From: Brevundimonas sp.
GTDB lineage: Bacteria > Pseudomonadota > Alphaproteobacteria > Caulobacterales > Caulobacteraceae
Direction of reading: 5' to 3'
Length of the DNA: 30,307 bases
NCBI GenBank assembly: GCA_031119155.1
Contig: JAVHYH010000003.1
Coordinates: forward strand, 1 to 30,307
Under the pieces are notes generated by a model. It was given only the letters and a program-made list of their open reading frames with translations, did not search any database and was not told the DNA's origin. The translations under genes and the position numbers were made by a program. Of this stretch, positions 8,812-15,246 are shown in pieces. Within the stretch, counting starts at the first letter, position 1. Every line of letters begins with the position of its first letter.

Positions 8812-8990
8812 CTCCCGAAAAACTGAAAAACGAAATCCCTGTGGTCGGCCTGGAACGACGGTTCATGAGGCGCAGGGTCGGAAGGTGGTGGCCGTGTCCA
8901 TAGCCGTCCTGAACGACGCACGAGGTTAGCGTGTCCGCATCGCGCCCAGCCTCGGCCCGACCGGGTCAAAGCCTGAAAGTGGCAAGCGGT

Positions 8991-9010
8991 CCCGGCGGAT
9001 CACCGGGTTT
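8991..9010 (+). terminator. Weak terminator candidate after the HUH-like gene
   Basis: Arms cccgg (8991-8995) and ccggg (9003-9007) form a short GC hairpin followed by tttctt. It lies about 180 bp beyond the stop of the gene at 8200-8811. The short stem and short T-run make this only a candidate. Confidence 0.35.
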
Positions 9011-9025
9011 CTTGATGGTGAAAGG

Positions 9026-9058
9026 ATTGGGGTTCGGAAGGCGCATCCGGACCCCAAT
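9026..9058. repeat. 13-bp stem hairpin in the element
   Basis: Arms 9026-9038 and 9046-9058 pair over 13 positions with one G-T pair: attggggt pairs accccaat and cgga pairs tccg. The loop is aggcgca. No T-run follows on either strand, so an ordinary intrinsic terminator is unlikely. Given the nearby HUH-like gene, a nicking or replication-origin hairpin is a reasonable alternative. Confidence 0.6.
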
Positions 9059-9088
9059 GATGAAGTGTGTTCAAAGGTCAATCAGATC

Positions 9089-9139
9089 ACAATAAACATT
9101 CAGCAATGACAATAAATGGCGAATACATTTCGTTTATTG
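9089..9139. promoter_or_regulatory. AT-rich repeat block before the small gene at 9192
   Basis: Direct repeats acaataaa (9089-9096 and 9109-9116) are spaced by 20 bp. The inverted repeat caataaa (9110-9116) with tttattg (9133-9139) overlaps the second copy. The block is far more AT-rich than anything around it and lies about 50 bp before a TTG start with a good ribosome-binding site. It may be a promoter with regulator sites, or an AT-rich unwinding region linked to the adjacent hairpin. The rest of 8812-9191 shows no gene. Confidence 0.45.
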
Positions 9140-9191
9140 ATATTTGTTGAGCGAGCCGATACGTTCTCCGGGCATCAATCGGAGTTATATC

Positions 9192-9500
9192 TTGCAGTAT
9201 CGTTTCGAAATAGTGTCATCTCCGGATTCGAAAGTTGAGGTTTGCGAAGGGTGTATGTTCGAGGACGAGCTACTCGACCCCATCCTTCACCTGAATGATC
9301 GGGCCAAATACCATTTTAGCCGCCTTGGTCGGGCGGGGCTGGGCGACCGGCTCGATTTGGTCCGATACCTCATCAATGATCCAGCTCCCGCCGAAGGGGA
9401 GCTGTTCTGCTCTGCGGCCTTCATTTTGGTAGGAAACGTTCCGACCGTTCGGATGATCGCGGGGCCACTCATCAAACGGGCAAACGACGCTCACGCCTAG
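9192..9500 (+). CDS. Small protein of unknown function in the element
   Basis: I recognise no family. The predicted product is 102 residues, soluble, beginning QYRFEIVSS after a TTG start; GGAG lies 7 nt upstream and decides this start over an in-frame TTG at 9144. Features are a CxxC pair (CEGC at about residues 18-21), an acidic stretch FEDELLDPI and a mixed alpha/beta pattern ending in AFILVGNVPTVRMIAGPLIKRA. It lies 97 bp before the AlbA_2 gene on the same strand and could be cotranscribed with it. Confidence 0.55.
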   Translation: MQYRFEIVSSPDSKVEVCEGCMFEDELLDPILHLNDRAKYHFSRLGRAGLGDRLDLVRYLINDPAPAEGELFCSAAFILVGNVPTVRMIAGPLIKRANDAHA

Positions 9501-9597
9501 AACGCGCCCCGATTGGGGCAACCGCCTTTGCGTAACGACGTGATTCCGGACAACCTATTGGATCGGCCAAGGGGGTCGAGTCGGGCGGGTTGCAGCG

Positions 9598-11154
9598 TTG
9601 TCGAAGCGGACGATCACGGATGAGGAGATTGCCCTCATCAAAGCCATGCTGGCGCGCGGCATGAAGAACAAGGACATCCAGTTCTATTTTAACCGTCAGG
9701 ATCGGGCGGTGAACTCGGGCCGGATTACGGACATCGGCCAAGGCAAGTATAGCAATGCCGCGACCATTCCGGCGGCGGACGATGAGGCGCTCGACCATTT
9801 CTTGGCGGGCTTTTGCGCCGTAGAGGTCGCGTCGGATGTCTCGGCACCTTCCAGCGCCAGCTCTATGAGGTCTCCAGTTTCCGTTGAGGCCATAGCCGCT
9901 CTCTTTCATCGGGGCGGCGATCAGGTCTGGCGACTTACGGAAGGGGAGTCAGACACAACGGAGTGCAAGGCCGGTTTCGGCCTCAAGCATTCCCATCAAT
10001 GGGTGAAAGCCATTGCAGCGCTGTCGAACAATCGCGGCGGATACGTTTTCTTCGGAGTCGCGGATGGGGGACATAAGGGCGCGGCGGATCAGGACCTGAG
10101 CTATGCGGTCGTTGGGCTTGGGTCGGACGAATTCACCAAAATCGATCCCGCAGAGATCACAAGCAAGCTGCGCTCTGTCCTGGACCCCACGCCCCGGATC
10201 GAAATCGCGACCCGCCACATTGGCGGGACGCTCATCGGTGTGATCCACGTCGAGCAGCATCCGAGCCGACCCGTCATCGCGCAGAAGGCGGAAGGGGGTG
10301 ACAAGATCAAAGAAGGGGACATCTTCTATCGGTACCCAGGACAGTCAATCCGGATCAAATACAGCGACCTTCGGGCGATGCTGGACGAGCGGGACAAGCA
10401 GGCGCGCCTGGAGGTAATGCCGATGGTCGAGCGATTGTTGGCGCTTGGCCCCCAGCGGGCCCTTGTGGCGGATCTAAAGGAGGGCGTTCTGGACAATGGG
10501 CGGGGGCGGCTTGTTATCGATCCTGCGCTCATTGATCGGATCAACTTTATCCGGGAGGGAGACTTTGACGAGGTAGATGGCGCACCGACATTGAAGCTGG
10601 TCGGAGAAGTCGTGCCGGTCGATCAGGACGCCATTCAAAGCCGAGGTGTGATCACGGATGACGTCCTTTTGGACAATTTTCTTACGGGGATCACCATCTC
10701 GCAGCCGAAGGAATACATTCGCTATGTCGCGATCGGTGGTCATGCAGAGTGGTTGCCGGTGGGCTACTTCGCAAGGAAGGCTGGTCTGAAACGCGCAGAC
10801 GTTAAGCTGCTCATCGCCGCCGTTCCCGGAAACTCCGTCCGGAAGAAAAAAGTAATGGCGCGAGTCGTGAGGAGCGATGCGGCCCTCGCTACCTTCGAAG
10901 GGGCTCCCAAGGGTATTCTGAGGTCAATGTCTACGGGTCAGCTACCTGAGCCGTCGGATGCCAAATCCGCACACCATGTGGCGCAGGCAATCTGTGGTCT
11001 ACGCAGTCTTGGCGGTCTAAACGCCGAAGACCTGCTTCAACTACTCGCCCGATGCCGGGACCTCATAGTCTCGGGCGGTAAGCCTGGCGCGATGAGCCAC
11101 GTCCGTCGCGCCTCGTGCCGAATCGACGAAATAGTGTTTCCGTTGGGGGACTAA
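9598..11154 (+). CDS. AlbA_2/Schlafen-like domain protein with N-terminal HTH-like region
   Basis: The 518-residue product starts with TITDEEIALIKAMLARGMKN, a small helix-turn-helix-like region (about 5-55) ending GRITDIGQGKYS, seen at the start of several alphaproteobacterial proteins. The central part is an AlbA_2/Schlafen-type domain: GESDTTECKAGF (116-127), WVKAIAALSNNRGGYVFFGV (135-154), then IEIATRHIGGTLIGVIHVEQ and the closing KIKEGDIFYRYPGQSIRI (about 236-253). The rest (about 270-518) is unfamiliar and mostly helical. Proteins with this domain bind nucleic acid, and some act as nucleases or in phage defence; here the role is inferred. The TTG start at 9598 lacks a strong ribosome-binding site. 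The gene converges with the cyclase-like gene, 18 bp apart. Confidence 0.82.
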   Translation: MSKRTITDEEIALIKAMLARGMKNKDIQFYFNRQDRAVNSGRITDIGQGKYSNAATIPAADDEALDHFLAGFCAVEVASDVSAPSSASSMRSPVSVEAIAALFHRGGDQVWRLTEGESDTTECKAGFGLKHSHQWVKAIAALSNNRGGYVFFGVADGGHKGAADQDLSYAVVGLGSDEFTKIDPAEITSKLRSVLDPTPRIEIATRHIGGTLIGVIHVEQHPSRPVIAQKAEGGDKIKEGDIFYRYPGQSIRIKYSDLRAMLDERDKQARLEVMPMVERLLALGPQRALVADLKEGVLDNGRGRLVIDPALIDRINFIREGDFDEVDGAPTLKLVGEVVPVDQDAIQSRGVITDDVLLDNFLTGITISQPKEYIRYVAIGGHAEWLPVGYFARKAGLKRADVKLLIAAVPGNSVRKKKVMARVVRSDAALATFEGAPKGILRSMSTGQLPEPSDAKSAHHVAQAICGLRSLGGLNAEDLLQLLARCRDLIVSGGKPGAMSHVRRASCRIDEIVFPLGD

Positions 11155-11172
11155 AAGTCGCGCTGAATGAAC

Positions 11173-12045
11173 CTAGAACTTGGGCCGGAATGGCAAAGGG
11201 CTGGGACGGGGCTCGTTGCCGGCCAGTACGATGCGCTTAAAGTTGGTGTCGTCGTCCCAAGTTTGGTGACCGACAACCTCCCGGTTCCAATAATCTCCGA
11301 GCCAATGCACCTTTGCGTAGACGTCTGGCGAGTCGACAGTCTCTTCCAGCATGCCCTGAATAATGCGCTGGATTGACACTCCGCAGTCGTACCAAAAGTC
11401 CGTCCCCGGCTGAGGGGTGCCTCTTGGATGGGCATTGGCCGCAGCGATATCGTTAAGATAGTGCAGGAACCACACTCCGTCGGAGTCTCTCCGAAGTCGG
11501 GCCGCTTTGAGAGCATCCCAGACCTCGTCATCTGATGCGAACTCCTGCGTTTTCGCGAGGACGGTCTTTGAAATGATAATACGCGGATACTTCGCGACCG
11601 ACGACTCCAGCCGGTAAGCATCGATTACGCCGACCCCAAAGACGATCTCGTCATCATGGTGCATGCCGCCCATCGCAACGCCGCCACGTACAAGGACGCC
11701 AATCTGAAGCAGATTCCATGCGAGCGCGTCCAGCGACAACAGGAGATGCCAGAGACCAGTCGCCGTTGGTAGGCTTGAGAGAATAAGGCTGTCCGAAAAG
11801 TTCTGAACTCGCAGGTCTGTATCGCCGGAGCCGGGAGCAGAAGTGGTCCTAACTTTCTGGAGTGCTTCGATGATCTGGCCTCGCAGGACAGGCTCATGGT
11901 TTGCTCTACGCACGAGATCGGCAAACCCCAAAATGTCTACAAACGCGACGAACCGGGGGGCGTAGCTCTGCGAGTTCGGCTGATTGTTGCTGGCAGAAGA
12001 AGACAAGAGGCTCTGCTTTCGAGGCGCATCCAGATGACCCTGCAT
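11173..12045 (-). CDS. Class III nucleotide-cyclase-like protein (Pycsar-type candidate)
   Basis: The 290-residue product has the pattern of a class III nucleotidyl cyclase catalytic domain. FVAFVDILGFADLV (residues 32-45) supplies Asp37; NFSDSLILSS (82-91) supplies Asp85, the expected second metal ligand. LVRGGVAMGGMHH (118-130) matches the RxGixxG strand, and VFGVGVIDAYRLESSVAKYPRIIIS (135-159 region) matches the family's 'G..vN.AaRLe..a.pg.IlvS' stretch. There is no membrane or receptor domain. A single-domain soluble cyclase beside a hydrophobic protein recalls the Pycsar anti-phage systems (PycC with a membrane effector), but I cannot confirm homology or the nucleotide used. It is 88 bp downstream of the 12134-12868 gene on the same strand. 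Confidence 0.62.
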   Translation of the reverse strand: MQGHLDAPRKQSLLSSSASNNQPNSQSYAPRFVAFVDILGFADLVRRANHEPVLRGQIIEALQKVRTTSAPGSGDTDLRVQNFSDSLILSSLPTATGLWHLLLSLDALAWNLLQIGVLVRGGVAMGGMHHDDEIVFGVGVIDAYRLESSVAKYPRIIISKTVLAKTQEFASDDEVWDALKAARLRRDSDGVWFLHYLNDIAAANAHPRGTPQPGTDFWYDCGVSIQRIIQGMLEETVDSPDVYAKVHWLGDYWNREVVGHQTWDDDTNFKRIVLAGNEPRPSPLPFRPKF

Positions 12046-12133
12046 ATTGCCAAGCTGCGGCCAAGTCTATTGATCACGAACAGCGTCGCTCGACCGTTCC
12101 GGTCTGGCGGGGTCCAATAGGCTGATGGCCGCA

Positions 12134-12868
12134 TCAGAAATCGAATGGCCGAGGCGCTCTGTTGATCGCTTCCATCATCTCGGAGACTGTGGTCGCGACA
12201 AGGCCAGTGGCGTTAGACTCTGCACGAGCCTCCGGGCCAACGGACCTGCCCACAGCAACCAGCGTAGCGTTGCCTTCGTAGGGCTTTAGCACATCGGCGA
12301 TCTGACGAAGATTGTATGGGGTTAGAGCGTCTGGGACGATGGCGATGGCAAAGCGCCTTTCTTCACTGTCTTTCGCTAGGAGCAACGATATCCGCTGGCC
12401 GGGTTGCTTCGCTTGGCGTTGGACTGCTTGGCTGGCGTTCTTCAGAAGCCATTCCGCTTGATCAACCGGATCGGTAAGGTTGGCAGGCAGCGACGCATTG
12501 CGCTGCTCTAACCGCTGTGTCTCGTGTTCGCTGCGCAGAGCCACGGTGGGGATGAGCGCCCGCCGTCGGATGGATTCGAAGGCTACTGCCTGAAGGTCTC
12601 TGAACGATTTGCTGTCCGTGCGTGCAAGCATTTGCCGCCCGTCGGCAAAGGTCGCGGTGAAGGTAACATCCGTCCCTTTTCCGCCAGCGACGAGACCTGC
12701 GATCAGGCCAAGCGGCCCAAGGGCGGCCAGTCCGGCTACGCCCCAACCGATGGTTCCTCCAGCGCGCTTCACCCCCTCTTGATTCACGATGGCGAACTCG
12801 GTGATCTCGGTGGTTCCATAGTTGAACAGGCCGTGTGTGGAATGAACGTTTCCAGCGAGAATCTTCAT
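12134..12868 (-). CDS. Hydrophobic glycine-rich protein paired with the cyclase-like gene
   Basis: I do not recognise a named family for this 244-residue product. Residues 36-63 (AGGTIGWGVAGLAALGPLGL and onward to AGG) form a glycine-zipper-like hydrophobic segment. A beta-rich stretch follows, TDVTFTATFADGRQMLARTD (66-85) plus SKSFRDLQAVAF, a pattern common in small bacterial superinfection/SHOCT-like proteins. The C-terminal half is soluble with ISLLLAKDSEERRFAIAIV and NATLVAVGRSVG strands, an alpha/beta fold of unknown function. It is the first gene of a two-gene minus-strand unit and could be a membrane-acting effector, with the cyclase-like protein as partner. That role is inference from position and hydrophobicity. 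Start ATG 12868 has a poor ribosome-binding site. Confidence 0.6.
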   Translation of the reverse strand: MKILAGNVHSTHGLFNYGTTEITEFAIVNQEGVKRAGGTIGWGVAGLAALGPLGLIAGLVAGGKGTDVTFTATFADGRQMLARTDSKSFRDLQAVAFESIRRRALIPTVALRSEHETQRLEQRNASLPANLTDPVDQAEWLLKNASQAVQRQAKQPGQRISLLLAKDSEERRFAIAIVPDALTPYNLRQIADVLKPYEGNATLVAVGRSVGPEARAESNATGLVATTVSEMMEAINRAPRPFDF

Positions 12869-13103
12869 TAGGCTTCGAGTTCAATATGGAGCGGTGGCTT
12901 TCGTTTACCCGGAAGCGACCTTGGCCCACAACAGTGACTGCCAAGCAGGCGAAAGAAGACAGCGCGCAAGCCGCTCAAAGTTTTGCCGTAATGCGGCGCG
13001 ATACGGTCCGCGTCGGCTAAGGCCGACCAACAAACGAGCGGTTCGCCGCTAGGCCCGCCACCGGCGCGCCGGGGACTTGATTTCCGTCCCGAGAGACTCA
13101 CCC

Positions 13104-13340
13104 ATGACCGAAGGCGTCAACGACAACCGCGTTAGTGCGGATGCCCGCATCGTGCTGACCAATAAAGAAGCCGCCCGCAAGCTCGGCGTCTCGCATCGGA
13201 CGCTTGAGGACTGGCGGCTGACGAACCGTGGTCCCCGCTTCGTCAAGCTCGGGCGTCTGGTCCGCTACAGGCTATCCGACCTGCACGACTTCATGGACCG
13301 AAACTCGTTTATGAGCACGGCACAGGCCGTTGCGGCCTGA
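13104..13340 (+). CDS. AlpA/excisionase-type helix-turn-helix protein
   Basis: The 78-residue product is a MerR-like HTH_17/AlpA-family DNA-binding protein: LTNKEAARKLGVSHRTLEDW (18-37) is the helix-turn-helix and RFVKLGRLVRYRLSDLHDFM (45-64) the wing and following helix. In integrated elements such proteins act as excisionases or regulate int. I chose ATG 13104 because GAGAG precedes it by about 9 nt; an in-frame TTG at 13077 is possible. It is divergent from the 12134-12868 gene across 235 bp that should hold both promoters, and lies 30 bp before the right arm-type repeats. Confidence 0.85.
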   Translation: MTEGVNDNRVSADARIVLTNKEAARKLGVSHRTLEDWRLTNRGPRFVKLGRLVRYRLSDLHDFMDRNSFMSTAQAVAA

Positions 13341-13370
13341 TAGCTGTGGAAAACGAGCTTTCAGTTCGAA

Positions 13371-13391
13371 TGCTTCCACATTGCTTCCACG
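13371..13391 (+). promoter_or_regulatory. Right arm-type recombinase site candidate
   Basis: Two copies of tgcttcca (13371-13378 and 13382-13389) with 11-bp spacing repeat the arrangement found at 6546-6566, with one base different in the spacer. It lies 65 bp inside the right attachment core, just after the excisionase gene. Confidence 0.65.
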
Positions 13392-13455
13392 GGATCGGGT
13401 GTCTGACCGAGCCCACCCGTGGTGGCTTTTAAATTATTGATACATAAGGGAAAAA

Positions 13456-13502
13456 TGGTGCCGCTTGCGTGACTCGAACACGCGACCCCCGCATTACGAA
13501 TG
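13456..13502. repeat. Right attachment-site copy within intact tRNA-Thr
   Basis: This 47-bp core is identical to 6383-6429. It covers the tRNA from the encoded CCA through the T arm, variable loop and 3' anticodon stem to the anticodon loop. The tRNA stays intact because the element carries this part. Confidence 0.93.
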
Positions 13503-13531
13503 CGGTGCTCTACCGGCTGAGCTAAAGCGGC
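13456..13531 (-). tRNA. tRNA-Thr (anticodon CGU, reads ACG)
   Basis: The minus strand folds as a full cloverleaf. Acceptor gccgctt pairs aagcggc; the D arm is GCTC...GAGC; the anticodon stem CCGCA/TGCGG holds loop TTCGTAA with anticodon CGT; the T arm is GCGTG TTCGAGT CACGC; discriminator A is followed by an encoded CCA. It is 76 nt long. It lies directly downstream of hemD and is the insertion target of the element. After the CCA the element contributes a run of five T (minus strand), which may help end transcription. Confidence 0.97.
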
Positions 13532-13576
13532 CCGGTGGCGGCGGAGAGAGGTCTCCCGACCGCGCGAGAGGGGCTC

Positions 13577-13603
13577 TTTATACGCGAGGCGCGGGATTGC
13601 CAA
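13577..13603 (-). promoter_or_regulatory. Promoter candidate for tRNA-Thr inside the hemD 3' end
   Basis: On the minus strand TTGGCA (13598-13603) and TATAAA (13577-13582) are separated by 15 bp, about 45 bp before the tRNA 5' end. The -10 overlaps the hemD stop codon. The spacing is short for a standard sigma-70 promoter but acceptable for Caulobacter-type promoters. Confidence 0.4.
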
Positions 13604-14237
13604 GCGCCAGAAGCACGGCGGCGTCGGTTGGTTCGCCCGCGGTGCGGATTTCGGCGAATCCGGCCGCCGCCAGCGGGGCCGCCGCCGCCGCTGAAATGGC
13701 CACCGCCAGCCGTCCACGCCCGCCTTCGCGCCCCAGCGCCCTGGCCACCGCCTGCGCCGCGCGGGGGGAGTGGGCCAGCACGGCGTCGAAGGCTTCCGGC
13801 GGCTTCGCCCGCGTCTCCGTCGCCTCATAGACCGGCAGGATCACCGTCTCGACCGCCCGGTTCAGCAGGGCGTCCAGATCGCCGGCCGGCTCGCGCGCCC
13901 CCGGGACCAGCACCTTGCCTGTCGCCTCGCCGGCGATCAGCCAGGCCAGGTCCGACAGGGCGCCCGAGGCCGAGGTGACGGTGGCGAACCCCGCCTGTCT
14001 CGCCCGCTCGGCCGTGGCGTCGCCGACGGCGAAGACGGGCAGGGACCGGTCCGCGCTCAGGTCGGCGAACACCGCCACCCCGTTCGGGCTGGTGAAGGCC
14101 AGGGCGGCGATCTCGGTCAGGTCCGGCGCGGGCTGGACGATGGGGCGCACCGCCAGCACGGGGGCGATCAGGGGCTCGAAGCCGCGCGTGGCCAGTCTCG
14201 CCGCCGTGCGCGACGCCCCCGGCTCGGTCCGGGTCAC
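13578..14237 (-). CDS. hemD: Uroporphyrinogen-III synthase HemD
   Basis: HemD closes hydroxymethylbilane to uroporphyrinogen III in heme and related tetrapyrrole synthesis. From the GTG at 14237 the product has 219 residues, starting TRTEPGASRTAARLATRGFE, with LAFTSPNGVAVF (about 46-57) and GDATAERARQAG (about 72-83), typical of this loosely conserved family. The family's first strand (VWVTR) is encoded upstream of the GTG (RRVWV), and a CTG at 14261, overlapping the hemC stop as CTGA and 7 nt after AGAGGA, may be the true start. hemC precedes it with a 20-bp gap or an overlap. C terminus ends just before the tRNA-Thr promoter. Confidence 0.88.
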   Translation of the reverse strand: MTRTEPGASRTAARLATRGFEPLIAPVLAVRPIVQPAPDLTEIAALAFTSPNGVAVFADLSADRSLPVFAVGDATAERARQAGFATVTSASGALSDLAWLIAGEATGKVLVPGAREPAGDLDALLNRAVETVILPVYEATETRAKPPEAFDAVLAHSPRAAQAVARALGREGGRGRLAVAISAAAAAPLAAAGFAEIRTAGEPTDAAVLLALGNPAPRV

Positions 14238-14257
14238 CCAGACGCGGCGCAGGCCCG

Positions 14258-15205
14258 TCAGAGGTCGATCCTCTGGTCGCCGGCGGCGGCGTGGACCTCA
14301 GCCCCCAGCCGCAGGCCCAGCGTCCGCGCGACCGCCTCGGCGTCGTCGGCGGTGACGTCGACCATCTCGCCCGCCCGCCGCCAGCGCGCCGAGCCGTCGG
14401 GCGCCAGCATCTCGACCGTCAGCCGCAACTGCCCCTCCGCGATCTCCGCATGGGCCCCGATGGCCGTCCGGCACGAGCCTTCCAGCGCCGTCATCGCACC
14501 GCGCTCGGCGGCCACGGCCAGGGCCGTGAGCGGATGGTTCAGGGCCGCGACCCAGGCGGCGCTCTCGCCCTCGCGGGTCTGCAGGGCCAGCGCCCCCTGT
14601 CCCGGCGCGGGCAGGAAGGCGTCCAGCGACAGCCGCTCGCGGATCACTCCGTCGAAGCCCAGCCGGTTCAGGCCCGAGGTCGCCAGCAGGATGGCGTCAA
14701 AATCCCCGTCCGCCTCGCGCTTCAGCCGGGTGTCCACATTGCCGCGCAGCATCCCGATCTTCAGGTCGGGGCGCAGCGCCAGCGCCTGCGCCTGCCGCCG
14801 CAGCGAGGCCGTGCCCAGCACCGCGCCCGCGGGCAGGGCGTCGAACGACGCGAAATGCGTGCTGATGAAGGCGTCGCGCGGATCCTCGCGCTCGGGGATG
14901 GCGGCGATGCACAGGCCCGGCGGCTGTTCGGCGGGCACATCCTTCATCGAATGCACGGCCACATCGACCCGGCCGTCCGCCAACGCCTCCTCGATTTCCT
15001 TGGTGAACAGGGCCTTGCCGCCGATCTCCAGCAGGCGGCGATCCTGCACCCGGTCGCCCGTGGTGACGATCTCGACCAGCGGCACGGCCTCGGCCAGATC
15101 GGCGTCGGCGACCCCCATCGCCCGGCCGATGGCGCGCTGCATCATCCCCGACTGGGTGAGCGCGAGCTTCGAGCGGCGGGTGCCGATACGGATGGGGAAG
15201 GGCAT
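14258..15205 (-). CDS. hemC: Hydroxymethylbilane synthase (porphobilinogen deaminase) HemC
   Basis: HemC joins four porphobilinogens into hydroxymethylbilane on a dipyrromethane cofactor. The 315-residue product begins PIRIGTRRSKLALTQSG and has VAVHSMKDVP (83-92 region, catalytic Asp), GTASLRRQAQ (131-140), GMLRGNVDTRL (151-161) and APGQGALALQ. LEGSCRTAIGAHA includes Cys245, the cofactor attachment residue. The frame is open further upstream to 15292, but this extension is not conserved and contains the predicted promoter, so ATG 15205 is preferred. It is divergent from tsaD and followed by hemD. Confidence 0.96.
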   Translation of the reverse strand: MPFPIRIGTRRSKLALTQSGMMQRAIGRAMGVADADLAEAVPLVEIVTTGDRVQDRRLLEIGGKALFTKEIEEALADGRVDVAVHSMKDVPAEQPPGLCIAAIPEREDPRDAFISTHFASFDALPAGAVLGTASLRRQAQALALRPDLKIGMLRGNVDTRLKREADGDFDAILLATSGLNRLGFDGVIRERLSLDAFLPAPGQGALALQTREGESAAWVAALNHPLTALAVAAERGAMTALEGSCRTAIGAHAEIAEGQLRLTVEMLAPDGSARWRRAGEMVDVTADDAEAVARTLGLRLGAEVHAAAGDQRIDL

Positions 15206-15246
15206 GAGACGTTGCGCGGGTCCGGCCGGGTCGCTACCTCGACCCG

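Larger units (their letters stand above)
6383..13502. mobile_element. 7.1-kb element integrated at tRNA-Thr(CGU)
   Basis: A 47-bp direct repeat of the tRNA-Thr 3' part bounds the segment. It carries a tyrosine integrase next to the left end and an AlpA-type excisionase/regulator next to the right end. Between them are a probable HUH endonuclease, a Schlafen/AlbA_2 protein, a cyclase-like protein with a hydrophobic partner, and one small unknown gene. Codon use in the element is visibly less GC-biased than the flanks, and several genes begin with TTG. There are no capsid, tail, terminase, conjugation or plasmid-partition genes, so it cannot transfer on its own; an integrative mobilisable element or phage satellite fits best. 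Confidence 0.9.

Noticed and set aside
9026..9058. CRISPR-like or integron attC-like repeat
   Set aside because: It is a single hairpin; there is no array of spaced repeats and no cas or integron integrase gene.
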